Assembly (NCBI RefSeq): GCF_000764225.1 | Contig: NZ_JQED01000005.1 | Coordinates: forward strand, 1-64,000 | Direction: 5' to 3' | Source: Colwellia psychrerythraea | Lineage (GTDB): Bacteria > Pseudomonadota > Gammaproteobacteria > Enterobacterales > Alteromonadaceae | DNA: 64,000 bases | Translations under genes and position numbers: made by a program | Notes under the pieces: generated by a model | Databases searched by the model: none | Told to the model about the DNA's origin: nothing | The model's input: the letters and a program-made list of their open reading frames with translations, nothing else | In this document: positions 51,483 through 63,800 of the stretch, piece after piece | How positions within the stretch are numbered: the stretch's first letter is position 1 | Layout: each line of letters begins with the position of its first letter

Positions 51483-54400
51483 CGGTTGCTTTATCCTTCT
51501 TAGAAGTAGGCTGGGGTTCAATAATTGATTCATCTTGCTTAGCATCTTCAGTGGGGACTGTGCCCTCTATGCTAATACTCTTACTTTTACGATCTATTTC
51601 TTTAAAGTCAGGGTTGTCTACCGTACCAGTTAATTCAAACTTAAATTCAGAAACCACTTGCGACTTAACAACTTGGTCAATAGCGACGCCGGCAAGAAAT
51701 GTTACCGGATTTAGGGAGGTAGCTATCCACGCCAATACAGGTAGGCTTGAAGTTAGATTTGGTTTATAGGACATCTCATAGTCAAGCTCGCCACTGACTA
51801 AATTCGTATTGCCTGTCATAAACAAGTTACCAGCAGTGCCATTCATTTTAGTATTGTTTGTCGTTAATAACCCTTCCTCTAATTGATAGCTGCCTTTAAT
51901 GCTACTATAAAACATACCATCGCTAAAAATATCACGAAAATCGAGTGTTAATTTACGTACTAAAGATTGTAAACTTAATACTGAGAAGATACGCGCAGAA
52001 TCACTTACATCTGCTAAATAACCATCATCTAGTTGGCCTTCGACCGTACCATTTAGGTGGTTGAGCATAAAGTCATGTAAGCCACCTTCCCAATTAAGGT
52101 TTACATCGAATTTAGCGCCACTATCCTTAATGATCGAGTCATATCCAGTTGCTTTTAATTCTTTTTCGACATCTTCCAGCGATAGGTTGCCGACTAAAGT
52201 GGTTGTAGACTCATCTTCATTATGAAGCCAATTACCAGCAAGATTTAGCGTTGTTTTACCTCGTTTAGCAGTAAAATCTACAAACTCAATGGTTTGCTGA
52301 TCAGTACGTTTAACCTCTACATCTACTTCCCCTAAGTTTACAGAGCCTAGAGCACAGCTATCACAATGAAATCTCAAAGGGGGTATTTCAGCAAAAATAA
52401 GATCATTTTCCGCTTTATCTGGCTGTTGGTTTATCTGATCAACTGTTGTCTGATGAGTTTCACTTTTTTGTGGGAGTGTTAAGAACTCTGCATTTATATC
52501 TAGTCCTTGCGCTAACCAGTCAGGATAAATTTTTATTTGACTGCGAGTTTCTTTCGCGTTGAATTGTAATAACCACCACTGTGACTTATCTAATAAGTTA
52601 AAAGAAATATTATTGAGCTCTTGACCTAACAAGCTCAGTTGACCAATTGAACCTCTAATTCTTTTTGGCTTAGCTAGTAATGGAATTGATTTTTCTTGTT
52701 CAGTGCTTGTTGAGGACTGTGGAATGCTATCAAGTATACTGCTAATTAATGGCTGCCATTTTGAAAAATCAGCATGTGCTAGTTGAGTGGTTATATGAAA
52801 GCCATCTCCGGGTAACGCCATAGAGCCTTCACCCAACATTAAGTTAGCACGAGTAAATGCAGTATTTTGATGTTCGAGCACTCCTGAAAAGTGCATTTTA
52901 TCCCCATAATTAAGGACTATTTTAGACTGAGCTATATCACCATTAACTTCAACAGATAGAGCATTTTCTTGATTATTATTTCGCTGATAAGGTACAGGTA
53001 ATAAAAGTTGAGTATTTTCTAGTTCAGAGGCAAAGCTAGCAGAATATGAAAAGCCGCCTTGGTGATGCTCATGTAGTGATAGTGAACCTTTCCAAGGTAA
53101 TTCGCCTTGAGTATATCGACGTAAATCTTCAGGTACAAAAGACAACCATTCTGTCTCTTTCCATAACGCCACTAAGTCAATATCAGTATCATAGTAATCG
53201 GCTTTATCCCTGCCAGAGATATCAACTTTAATAGGTAACCCGTGCCAATTAAGCTGTAAATCTTTCGTGCTAATTTTATCGTTACTGAAACTAAACTGCC
53301 CTTGAACTTCACTAAAATCCATTCGCGGAGTTTGCAAAGCGACTTGGTTTTTATCAAAATTAATAATACCGCTCGCTAGTGCTTGGTCACTATCATTAAG
53401 CGGTAAATTCAAATGAAATTCACCGCTGACCTCACCAGCAATTTGTAACTGCTTTAATACACTACCAACACTATCTTTGAATGGGCTTTGATCCATCAAG
53501 TCACCAATAAAGCGTGCTTGAGTCGGCATTATTTCTGCATCAACCTCCAAAATTTGTCCATTCGCTAGATCAGCAATTCCAGCACTTACCCCTGTAACAT
53601 CGAGGCCAGTTAATTTACCACCGCGTCCTGTTATTAACATTGAGTTATTAGTAAAATTCAAATTAGCGACAAAGTCAGTTATTGCTGGCCAGTCATCAAC
53701 AAACTTAAACTCTGATTCACTCAGCTCAGCATCAACAACAAAAATACCGCTACCATCGGTAAAGGGGAAATGGCTAATTGGTCCATTAATTAACACTTGT
53801 GCATCTTCAACACGCCCTGAAACTACAGCAGCATTTAAGTAACTAACTAAGTTTTCACTCATTATTGGTAAAGGTAAATAACGGCCAACTAAGCCTGCAT
53901 TACCATTGGAGACATTCGCTAATAACGCTAAATTGACCTCGCCTTCAATAGGCGCTTCCACTTTAACTTTCGCTGATAAATTAATTTCTTTTGATAAAAA
54001 ATCTAATTCTTCGACCGTCAACGCCCAACCTCTGTCGTCAAAAATCGCATTTAACTGGCCTGAGAGTGTTTGGTAGGGAAACGCTTGTACGAATAACTTA
54101 TCAAAATCTAGCTGACCTTGCTCAGCCTTAAAGTCCACTGATAAATAATTATCTGCATAACTAAGGTTCCCTGAAACATTTTCTAGGCCTGGAATGCCAT
54201 GACTATAGCTATTATTAAATGTGGAAAACTCTGTCACTATTTGCAACGAGTTATTTTGATTTCGAATATAGAGATCTTCTATTTTTCCCGTTAACGTCAT
54301 CTTAGAGAGTAATTCGCGAGTGTCTTGGTTCTCTATAAGCAACGGCGCTAATTGGGTCAGCATAGCAACATCAATTTCAGACAAGTTTAAAGAAAATTCA

Positions 54401-55419
54401 TTCGCTGTTTTCGCTAACATAACGGTAAATTGTTGTGGAGTCTGATCATTAAGTCGTAATGCTAGCGGTGTACTATAAAGACGTAAGCTTCGTTCGCTCT
54501 TCCCTTTAACAAGTAATAATTGCCCTTGCTCTAAGGTTAATTGCTGTTTTTTGTCTTCAAGTTGCCACTGCACACTGCTATCGGAAAAGTTTATTTTTAA
54601 ACGATTAATATCACTACTATCAACATGTAACCAAGCAGAAAAATTAATATCAGTTTTGGTTTTATCATCTTCAAGTACCAAGAAATCATCTAACCAAGGT
54701 GTAATATCAATTTGATTTGCTTGTAAATAGATTTGCCCTGTTAGCTCACTTGCTTCTTCACCCAGTACATCTAATTTCACTTGTAAGTTATTAGAACTTA
54801 GACCATTAAGCACGACACTACCTTCGGCCTGATGGCGTTCACCAGTGTTTAACCATCGCAACTGATTTAACCTTATACTCCTTGTTATTGCTGCATTCCG
54901 TACTGTTATTTGACTATCGCGGATAGAGAATCGCTTTATACGGTTTAAAAAAAGGTCACTAATAATGTCAATGTCATCTGCATCGTTATTCTTTTTCACT
55001 TGCCCGACAGTAGCTTTATCCTCTTTACTACTTAGCCATAGTTTTTCGGATAAATTAACTCTAGCTCCTGACAGAATAAGATCTTTTGAAATCAAACTCT
55101 GTTCAGTGAGTGTTCGCCAAAAATCAACTTGTATTTCAAGTTGCTCGATAAATACAGACGCTTTTTCGGTTTCAAGGACTTCAACATCTCCAATAACTAA
55201 AATAGGCCCTGACCTTTGCCAAGTCATACTTAACGTACCAATGACAATGTCTGTTTGCGATGTTTCGTTTAAATAGTTTTGCAGGGGAAGTTTATAATGA
55301 TGGACATAAGGTAAAAACAAACGAAAAGCACTAATAACTACCGCTAACAGCACTAACAAAATAGCAACTGTTTTATATAGGCGGTTTAGCCAACGGTTTG
55401 AAGTACTTACAATGCTCAT
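51475..55419 (-). CDS. yhdP: AsmA-like envelope protein YhdP
   Basis: 1314 residues: an N-terminal membrane helix (about 16-34), then a very long beta-rich periplasmic body (DUF3971-like) and a C-terminal AsmA_2 domain (GTVEGQLDDGYLADVSDSARIFSVLSLQSL in parts). YhdP and its relatives TamB and YdbH form hydrophobic-grooved bridges that carry phospholipid to the outer membrane. Length fits E. coli YhdP (1266). The C-terminal tail is acidic/polar. Coupled to the nitrilase gene. Confidence 0.95.
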   Translation of the reverse strand: MSIVSTSNRWLNRLYKTVAILLVLLAVVISAFRLFLPYVHHYKLPLQNYLNETSQTDIVIGTLSMTWQRSGPILVIGDVEVLETEKASVFIEQLEIQVDFWRTLTEQSLISKDLILSGARVNLSEKLWLSSKEDKATVGQVKKNNDADDIDIISDLFLNRIKRFSIRDSQITVRNAAITRSIRLNQLRWLNTGERHQAEGSVVLNGLSSNNLQVKLDVLGEEASELTGQIYLQANQIDITPWLDDFLVLEDDKTKTDINFSAWLHVDSSDINRLKINFSDSSVQWQLEDKKQQLTLEQGQLLLVKGKSERSLRLYSTPLALRLNDQTPQQFTVMLAKTANEFSLNLSEIDVAMLTQLAPLLIENQDTRELLSKMTLTGKIEDLYIRNQNNSLQIVTEFSTFNNSYSHGIPGLENVSGNLSYADNYLSVDFKAEQGQLDFDKLFVQAFPYQTLSGQLNAIFDDRGWALTVEELDFLSKEINLSAKVKVEAPIEGEVNLALLANVSNGNAGLVGRYLPLPIMSENLVSYLNAAVVSGRVEDAQVLINGPISHFPFTDGSGIFVVDAELSESEFKFVDDWPAITDFVANLNFTNNSMLITGRGGKLTGLDVTGVSAGIADLANGQILEVDAEIMPTQARFIGDLMDQSPFKDSVGSVLKQLQIAGEVSGEFHLNLPLNDSDQALASGIINFDKNQVALQTPRMDFSEVQGQFSFSNDKISTKDLQLNWHGLPIKVDISGRDKADYYDTDIDLVALWKETEWLSFVPEDLRRYTQGELPWKGSLSLHEHHQGGFSYSASFASELENTQLLLPVPYQRNNNQENALSVEVNGDIAQSKIVLNYGDKMHFSGVLEHQNTAFTRANLMLGEGSMALPGDGFHITTQLAHADFSKWQPLISSILDSIPQSSTSTEQEKSIPLLAKPKRIRGSIGQLSLLGQELNNISFNLLDKSQWWLLQFNAKETRSQIKIYPDWLAQGLDINAEFLTLPQKSETHQTTVDQINQQPDKAENDLIFAEIPPLRFHCDSCALGSVNLGEVDVEVKRTDQQTIEFVDFTAKRGKTTLNLAGNWLHNEDESTTTLVGNLSLEDVEKELKATGYDSIIKDSGAKFDVNLNWEGGLHDFMLNHLNGTVEGQLDDGYLADVSDSARIFSVLSLQSLVRKLTLDFRDIFSDGMFYSSIKGSYQLEEGLLTTNNTKMNGTAGNLFMTGNTNLVSGELDYEMSYKPNLTSSLPVLAWIATSLNPVTFLAGVAIDQVVKSQVVSEFKFELTGTVDNPDFKEIDRKSKSISIEGTVPTEDAKQDESIIEPQPTSKKDKATDG

Positions 55420-55770
55420 TAAAACTTAGCGTGTCCTATATTTATTATGCTGTTTTTGCCACAAAGGACATAATAATCTTTTTTGTAATATCTCACTTAG
55501 TGAAAATTACAAACCGTAGCGGTAGACATTGTTCGAAATAATGATTACCTAGCAGGGTATGCCCTGCAACGATGTAAACTCATCATCAAGACCAATAAAG
55601 AGTATGTAAAACTCTCACTTACTCTTTATTAACGCCCTTACAGCTCTTATAGGCAAGTTAATAACGAATCAAAATTAGCGAGAGATTGATAAACTCTCTT
55701 CATCATATTGTGATCGTTCTATGTCCGTTCATTTAACGCGAAGAAATACGGCAATTTTACAAGATGAGTA
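55420..55770. other. Intergenic spacer between rng and yhdP
   Basis: 351 bp, no gene. It has a short stem GCAGGG-TATG-CCCTGC at 55552-55567 and a longer-looped inverted repeat TAAAGAGTA/TACTCTTTA at 55596-55628. Neither has a typical U-tract. The spacer probably carries the yhdP promoter. Confidence 0.5.
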
Positions 55771-57228
55771 TTACATCATAACAACGTCAAATTGTTCTTG
55801 ATTATACATGGGTTCAGCTTGTACTTTAATTAACTTACCAATAAAAACTTCAACTTCAGCTAAGTTATGGTACTCATCATTTATCAGTGAATTACTCACT
55901 GCACTTGATGCATACACAGTGAACTTATCTGCGTCATGAGCACGATTTACTCGTACTATTTCTCTGAGTATTTCAAAACAAACTGTTTCGACTGTTTTAA
56001 GATGACCACGGCCAGTACATAACGGACATTCACCACACAATACATGTTCTAAGCTTTCACGGGTTCTTTGTCGTGTCATTTCAACCAAACCAAGGGCAGA
56101 AAACCCATGAAGACTGTACTTAACCTTATCTTTGCTCATGGCCATATCTAGGCTGTGTAAAACACGATGCTTATGATCGTCATTATGCATATCAATAAAG
56201 TCAACAATGATAATACCCCCAAGATTTCTCAACCTTAGTTGCCTCGCGATAACTTGTGTTGCTTCGATATTAGTACTAAATATGGTGTCAGCTAAGTTTC
56301 GATGACCGACAAAAGCCCCGGTATTGATATCAATAGTCGTCATGGCTTCAGTTTGATCAATAATTAAGTAGCCACCTGATTTTAGCTCTATTTTTCGATG
56401 TAAAGCGCGTTGAATTTCTCGCTCAACAGAAAACAAATCAAAAATAGGTAATTCGCCAGGATAGTATTCTAATAATGGTGTCAGCTCTGGAACAAACTCT
56501 TCAGTAAAAACGGTTAACTCTTGAAAAGTTAGATTAGAGTCAACACGAATCCGTTCAAGCTTAATCCCCACAAAATCTCTCAACACTCGAAAAGATAAAG
56601 AAAGATCTTGATATAGAGGTAAGTTTCGTTGTTTACGTTGTTTGCGGGCTAACACCTTATGCCATACTCGACGTAAAAATTCAGCATCATGCTGAAGATC
56701 TAACTCATCAGCACCTTCTCCCGCAGTACGAACAATAAAACCCTGTTGTTCATCACAATACGGGGTAACGATCTCTTTTAAACGATCTCGCTCTTTAGAA
56801 TTTTCAATTCGCAACGATATACCCGCATGCTGAGAATTAGGCATGAGAACGAGATAACGTGACGCAATAGTAATATCGGTGGTTAAACGAGCTCCTTTAG
56901 AGCCAAGCGGGTCTTTAACCACTTGCACCATAATATGCTGACCTTCATGTACTAAAGAGCGAATATCAGGAACTTGGTCAGTTTCTTCTTTTAACATGAG
57001 TTTAGTATTAATGTCTGAAGCATGTAAAAAGGCTGCTTTTTCAAGGTTAATATCTACAAAAGCTGCTTGCATGCCCGGTAATACACGAATAATTTTACCT
57101 AAATAGATGTTACCAACAATGCCACGTTTTGCTTGTCGCTCTATATGTACTTCTTGCAGTGAGCCATTTTCGATCAAAGCAACACGTGTTTCGCTAGGAG
57201 TAACATTGATCAATAATTCAGCACTCAT
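55771..57228 (-). CDS. rng: Ribonuclease G
   Basis: 485 residues, endoribonuclease of the RNase E/G family (16S rRNA 5' maturation, mRNA decay). S1 domain at about 38-120 (KRGIVGNIYLGKIIRVLPG in parts), catalytic Asp in TTIDINTGAFVG and IIIVDFIDM, and zinc-link CGECPLCTGRG. It lacks the long RNase E scaffold. In the mre-maf-rng order shared with E. coli. Confidence 0.96.
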   Translation of the reverse strand: MSAELLINVTPSETRVALIENGSLQEVHIERQAKRGIVGNIYLGKIIRVLPGMQAAFVDINLEKAAFLHASDINTKLMLKEETDQVPDIRSLVHEGQHIMVQVVKDPLGSKGARLTTDITIASRYLVLMPNSQHAGISLRIENSKERDRLKEIVTPYCDEQQGFIVRTAGEGADELDLQHDAEFLRRVWHKVLARKQRKQRNLPLYQDLSLSFRVLRDFVGIKLERIRVDSNLTFQELTVFTEEFVPELTPLLEYYPGELPIFDLFSVEREIQRALHRKIELKSGGYLIIDQTEAMTTIDINTGAFVGHRNLADTIFSTNIEATQVIARQLRLRNLGGIIIVDFIDMHNDDHKHRVLHSLDMAMSKDKVKYSLHGFSALGLVEMTRQRTRESLEHVLCGECPLCTGRGHLKTVETVCFEILREIVRVNRAHDADKFTVYASSAVSNSLINDEYHNLAEVEVFIGKLIKVQAEPMYNQEQFDVVMM

Positions 57229-57250
57229 AAATATCCCTTATTTCAATAAA

Positions 57251-57880
57251 TTATTTTGTCTGGATACTGCCAATAAAACCAGCATTAGCCAGTAATTGAG
57301 CGGTTTCATATAGTGGTAGACCAACAACAGCTGAATAACTACCGTTAATACTTTTAACAAATTGTCCAGCAATTCCCTGTATACCATAGCTTCCCGCTTT
57401 ATCTTGGGGCTCACCTGTCAACCAATAGGCTGAAATTTCAGCTTTTGTTAAAGCCTTAAAAGTGACTTCAGTTGTAACGACTTGCCCCTTCATGCCCTCT
57501 TCACTCGCAAGCGCAATAGCCGTTAATACTTGATGCTGTCTGTTTGATAATAATGACAAGGTGTTAATACACTCTTCTAGATTATCTGGTTTTCCTAGAA
57601 TTTTACCATCAAACACCACACTGGTATCTGAACCTAAGACATAACTATTTTCGCGCTCTGCTTTAGGTAATAAACTAAGTACATGCTGAGCTTTCTGCTC
57701 AGCTAATCTTAATACGTAGCCATAGGCAGTTTCAGCACTTTCTACAGTTTCATCGATATCACTTGCTTGAACAGAAAATTGATAACCCAGTTGCGCTAAT
57801 AACTCTCTTCGCCTAGGGGATTGTGAGGCTAATATCAGCTTTGGCTTAGTCTTTGTTGAGTTAACTACTTTGTTAGTCAT
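57251..57880 (-). CDS. maf: Maf-family nucleotide pyrophosphatase (YhdE type)
   Basis: 209 residues. LILASQSPRRRELLAQLGY at the N-terminus, ASDIDET metal site, GSDTSVVFDGKILGKP, and GIQGIAGQFVKSINGSYSAVVGLPL in parts. YhdE-type Maf hydrolyses dTTP/UTP and modified pyrimidine nucleotides. The substrate assignment rests on its mre-rng neighbourhood. There is a 22-bp gap to rng. Confidence 0.94.
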   Translation of the reverse strand: MTNKVVNSTKTKPKLILASQSPRRRELLAQLGYQFSVQASDIDETVESAETAYGYVLRLAEQKAQHVLSLLPKAERENSYVLGSDTSVVFDGKILGKPDNLEECINTLSLLSNRQHQVLTAIALASEEGMKGQVVTTEVTFKALTKAEISAYWLTGEPQDKAGSYGIQGIAGQFVKSINGSYSAVVGLPLYETAQLLANAGFIGSIQTK

Positions 57881-57925
57881 AAAATCACTTACTACTGTTA
57901 TAGCTAGCCCTTAAAAAGTTTGGAA

Positions 57926-58405
57926 TTAAGCAATACGAAAGTGGCGGCGAACACGGCGTAATAGTAAAAACACCCATGGCCACAGTACAATTGTCGTTAT
58001 CACTGGGTATAGATAATTAGGCAAGAATACAACATCACTTAGAAAACGTTGCAACCAAAAAACAACTAAATGATATTGTGCTGACAGCACACCAATAATA
58101 AGCGCCTGTTGCCAAACAGAGAAATTTCTAATCTTTTGAAAATTAACGACAACAATATAAATAGATAAAGCCATAGCACAAGCATGAACACCCAGCACAG
58201 AGCCGAGTAAGACATCAAGAATAAAGCCCATAACCCATGCAGTTACTATATTCACTTTATTGGGTAATGCTAGACACCAATAGACCAATACAATCAATAC
58301 CCAATCAGGACGAAAAGCATCTACACTCAATGGCATAGGGGTAATACTTGCCATTAATGCGATTAATAGTGTGAGTAAAATAATAAAGCCATTATTACTA
58401 AACAT
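57926..58405 (-). CDS. mreD: Rod-shape protein MreD
   Basis: 159 residues, about five transmembrane helices (FIILLTLLIALMASI, RPDWVLIVLVYWCLAL, VTAWVMGFILDVLLGSVLG, YLYPVITTIVLWPWVFLLL). An elongasome membrane component. Its start overlaps the mreC stop by one base. Confidence 0.94.
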   Translation of the reverse strand: MFSNNGFIILLTLLIALMASITPMPLSVDAFRPDWVLIVLVYWCLALPNKVNIVTAWVMGFILDVLLGSVLGVHACAMALSIYIVVVNFQKIRNFSVWQQALIIGVLSAQYHLVVFWLQRFLSDVVFLPNYLYPVITTIVLWPWVFLLLRRVRRHFRIA

Positions 58406-59280
58406 TATGATTTACCTACCGCGGCTTTACTGGAACTTATAGGAGGAACAGCGTTAACAGTTTCATCTTTAGAAAGCAGTAACATATAACGTAATCGATC
58501 AATCTGGGCCACTGGCTCACTATAAATAGTCGCAAACTCTCGTGACTCATCGGTACGTACTAACACGACACGAGAAACAGGATAACCCTCAGGGTATTTA
58601 CCACCTAAACCTGAAGTGACCAATAAGTCCCCTTCTTGTACATCGGCGCTATGTGGAACAAAGTTATGGATAAGACGATCAATTTGACCACTGCCAGAAG
58701 CAATGAGCCTCAAACCATTTCGCTGGATACGGACAGGTATTGCATGGGAGATATCGCTGATCAAGAGCACTCGAGAACTGCTCACTCCCACATGTAATAT
58801 TTGACCCACAATACCTTTTTCATCAAGGACAGGCTGGCCTTCATAGACCCCGTCAGTAGCGCCGCGATTAATCAATACTTGATGGGAATATGGGTCACTA
58901 TCAACGGACAATATTTCGGCAAACATTTTTTTTATTTCACCGCGAACAGGTGAAGAAAGTAATGAACGCAATCGCGCATTTTCTTGACGCACTATATTTA
59001 GCTGCATCACTTGTTCATGAAAGAACAATTCATTTTCACGAAAGTTTTGATTTTCTTCCATCAGCTGCTGTCGAATCACTATATTCTCTGAAGCCCAAGT
59101 CAGCATTTGCTTTGGCGCATTAGCCATATACTGCAGCGGACTCACTAATGATTGTAAATAGCCTCGTGCCGTTTCAAAACTTGCCATTTTGTGGTCGAAA
59201 AAAATCAAGGCCACCGAACAGCAAAGCACCATGATAAGTCGGTGCGCTGGGGATGTGCCTTGATTAAAAATTGGGTTCAT
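58405..59280 (-). CDS. mreC: Rod-shape protein MreC
   Basis: 291 residues: N-terminal membrane anchor (about 15-30), a coiled coil at about 65-100 (NQNFRENELFFHEQVMQLN), and the periplasmic beta domains with DPYSHQVLINRGATDGVYEGQPV. It links MreB to PBP2/RodA and coordinates elongation. 218 bp after mreB with a palindromic element between. Confidence 0.95.
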   Translation of the reverse strand: MNPIFNQGTSPAHRLIMVLCCSVALIFFDHKMASFETARGYLQSLVSPLQYMANAPKQMLTWASENIVIRQQLMEENQNFRENELFFHEQVMQLNIVRQENARLRSLLSSPVRGEIKKMFAEILSVDSDPYSHQVLINRGATDGVYEGQPVLDEKGIVGQILHVGVSSSRVLLISDISHAIPVRIQRNGLRLIASGSGQIDRLIHNFVPHSADVQEGDLLVTSGLGGKYPEGYPVSRVVLVRTDESREFATIYSEPVAQIDRLRYMLLLSKDETVNAVPPISSSKAAVGKS

Positions 59281-59400
59281 ATAAGTTACAGGCTAGATGT
59301 GTATAGCTTAGTGTTTTAAAAGGTTATAGCTCAAAAAATATAGCACCATAACTCTCAAATAATGTATATCTAGTTTCAATCCATTCTTTATTCATAGGCA

Positions 59401-59475
59401 TTTAGCTCAAGTACAAGGCAATAGCACGGAGTTGACGTTAGTCAATGAGTACTATTAACGCCGTAATTGAGCAAA
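59401..59475. repeat. Multi-stem intergenic palindrome between mreB and mreC
   Basis: The arm TTTAGCTCAAGTACAAGGCAATAG at 59401-59424 pairs, with small bulges, with 59452-59475 (TTTGCTCAATTACGGCGTTAATAG on the other strand). Inside, TTGAC-GTTA-GTCAA (59432-59445) makes a second stem. Its position within an operon, between mreB and mreC, suggests an extragenic palindromic repeat that might adjust downstream expression or mRNA stability. Whether it recurs in the genome cannot be told here. Confidence 0.55.
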
Positions 59476-59498
59476 ATGGCACAGAAGAAAAATTGATT

Positions 59499-60849
<1,351 letters not shown>

Positions 60850-63800
60850 TTAGCGAGAAATTTCACGCTGATAAATAATGCGATCATTACCACGGTAAAT
60901 GCCAAAGGTTAATGTTGATGTTGGGTTGTTGGTGAAGCTACCATCATCATTCCAATCATACTGTAGCCAAGGCGACACTTGATATTCAAGTTCAAGTGAA
61001 CCTATATTACCTGCTCCTGGTGCAGAAAATAGTAATGATTGATATAAACCACTAACAAATCTTTCATTTTCATCTGCGAAACTAGCAAGTGTATCAGCAG
61101 GGGTAAGAGTGTCATCACTAATATTATCAACTAAACGGTAATCCCATAACTTTAATCCCGCATCGCCAATAGCACCAGAAGGTTGCTCTTTATCACCAAC
61201 AGTTGGTACAAGACAGCTTTCCTTATCATTAATAATGAAGCTACTACCATCAAAATGCTGAATAACCATGGTTACCGGCAACGGTGAGGTTTCAGGACCA
61301 TAACTATTCTCAAGTAACCAACGTCCAAAACGTACTTCAACTGTATTATCAAAACCACTTGCCTCTAGTTGATAAAAATGAGGGTTTTCAAAATAATTAG
61401 TACTTCCACTTGATGGCTTAAAAGTGACATCGTCAGAATCTTTAAATTCGCTAAACGGTAATTCAAAATTTGCATTAAAAGGCGCAACTTCACTTGCTAA
61501 ATTACGAATATAAACAAAGTGATGTTGTTCTGGCAGCTGATACGTTAGGACTCCACCACTCTCAGTATCCATCTCTCCAGTACCAGTGACATTCCCTAAT
61601 AAAGGTAATCCCGCCGTTGAAGGCCCAGCAAAGGTTATTTTATTCTTAGAGGTAAGTGTCTCATTATCGACATTAAGTAATTTAGCAAAATCACCAATAT
61701 AGTTAACTGTTTTTACTCCATCGGTATTTTTTGCGGTAATAGTCAAAACTGGTTCAATCGAATATCTAATTGTGCCTTCGTTATCTGTAAGTTGCCCTGT
61801 GTACACCCAATCAAGCATATTACATGTGAGAGGATGATTATTATCATGATTTGCAGTGAGACTACCTTGATTGCCGTCTTCAATGGTTTGTACAAAGTGA
61901 TCAGGAATAAAACGTCCAACATTGGTGACTTTACCTAATATATCTCCCGCACCGAGGTAATCGTTATTGGCTAATGTGCTTTTTAGCTCAATGATACCTA
62001 CTTCTCCAAAGCTATACTTGTTATCAAGTGAACTAGTACCAGCATTAAAACTGTTACTTTCAATAATATTTAACACAGGGTTATTTCCTAGATTAGGGAG
62101 TAACAAGTCATTATTAATACTGATCTCTGCACCAGAAAAGTTTTCAGATTTAAGGGTGTTTTGGTTAAAAACAGCAAAATTATCTGGTATACCGTCAGGC
62201 ACTCCAGCATCACCCGTTACATCTTGTCCGCTTACCCACTGCATAGCAGTAGCCGTTAAAGTAAAAGATTCTCCTGCTTTTTTAAACCAACTACCATCTG
62301 CGTCTTGAGCTAAGGCATTGCTACTATTACTATCATTAGAGAAGTCTAATTTAATACCGAAAGGACGCTCTACAAAGGCGTTTGAACTCACACTAAAGTC
62401 TTTTATTAATTTATTACCATCTATGTCTTCCACTTCCACATCTTTTTGCGCGTTAATAATGAATTTTCCTGCATGAGGATAATTCAACGTAAAAATGGCC
62501 GTTGAGTCTGTACTAAAATGTAAATCCCGTGCCGTAGCCGTTTCTGTTAAGTTATAACTGTTACCATTATTACCCAGCGCTAAGAAATCTTTACAATCAC
62601 CGCCAGCACAGCTATAAGATAAATTCACCGCAACATCGGTATCATCTGGGAAAGTTCCGATACATGCTCCTGTCGTAGTATTAGTTTCTACTGCCCGAAG
62701 CGACAGCGTCGTCGCATTAAACCCCTCATCAGAGGGCTTCCCTGAAATTTGCATAGGTATGTCACTGATAATAAAACCACTATCTTTAAAATCAACAATA
62801 CACGGTTTGCTATTACTATCCTTACATTCATATTCTTGATCTAAGCTTAACGCTGCATTACCTACAGTAGTATAAGAATAACTTGTTGAGGTGCCATTAT
62901 TCCCTGATACGGTAACGGTTTTATTTTCCACACCATTAATCGATAATTTAACATCAACAGCATCTGGATTAATGGTACTGCATGATGCATCAGTACAGGC
63001 CTTGATGATAATCTCATCTGCTTCACAGGTTATCCCTTGTGCATTCAGTGTATTGATTTCAAAGTGATCAATAAAACTATCACAGGGATGAGTTTCACGA
63101 TAAACCTCATCAATTTCAGCTGCGGATAATGCTGAATCATACATTCTTACTTCATCAATTGCGCCAGTAAATCTATTGGCCGTCTCTCCAGAATCGGTTT
63201 CTCCACCAATAGAGGCAATACCCGTATCGATTCCCCAAGTGTCTGTATATGTATTACTTAGCCCAATTTGCCCGTCATTACTAACAACTGTTTGAGCAAC
63301 ACCGTTAACATAAATTTCTCGGGTTTTTGTGTCTAAGTTATGCACTGCAGTGACAAAGGTCCATGTGTCTGCAGCGATGACTGCTGATTGTGTATCAACA
63401 GAAATAGGGATAACATCTCGAGAATAAAAGCGCAGTTTACCACTACCAGGATCTCCCAAACTAAAGGCATACCCTTGCGTATTATTCTCATCATCAGCAA
63501 AAATTCTAGAGCCACTTTGCAAGTTACTTGGTCTTATCCAGGCGGTTATCGTGAAACTACCTTGTTGATTTTCAAAAGAGGTTGGTAACGCCACATAATC
63601 ATTGTTCCCATCAAAAGTACCGTAACCACACGTTCCTGGGTTACCTACAATAGCTGGGAATGACTGAGCCGTATCAGCGCCGTTTTTCGATTGACCGTTA
63701 AAGTTTCCAGTCTCATCGATGACTTCTCCGACAGCGCCAGACCATGAATTTTCATCAAACTGCATATTAAGAATTGCAGCTGCTGGTGTTGGACAATCTC

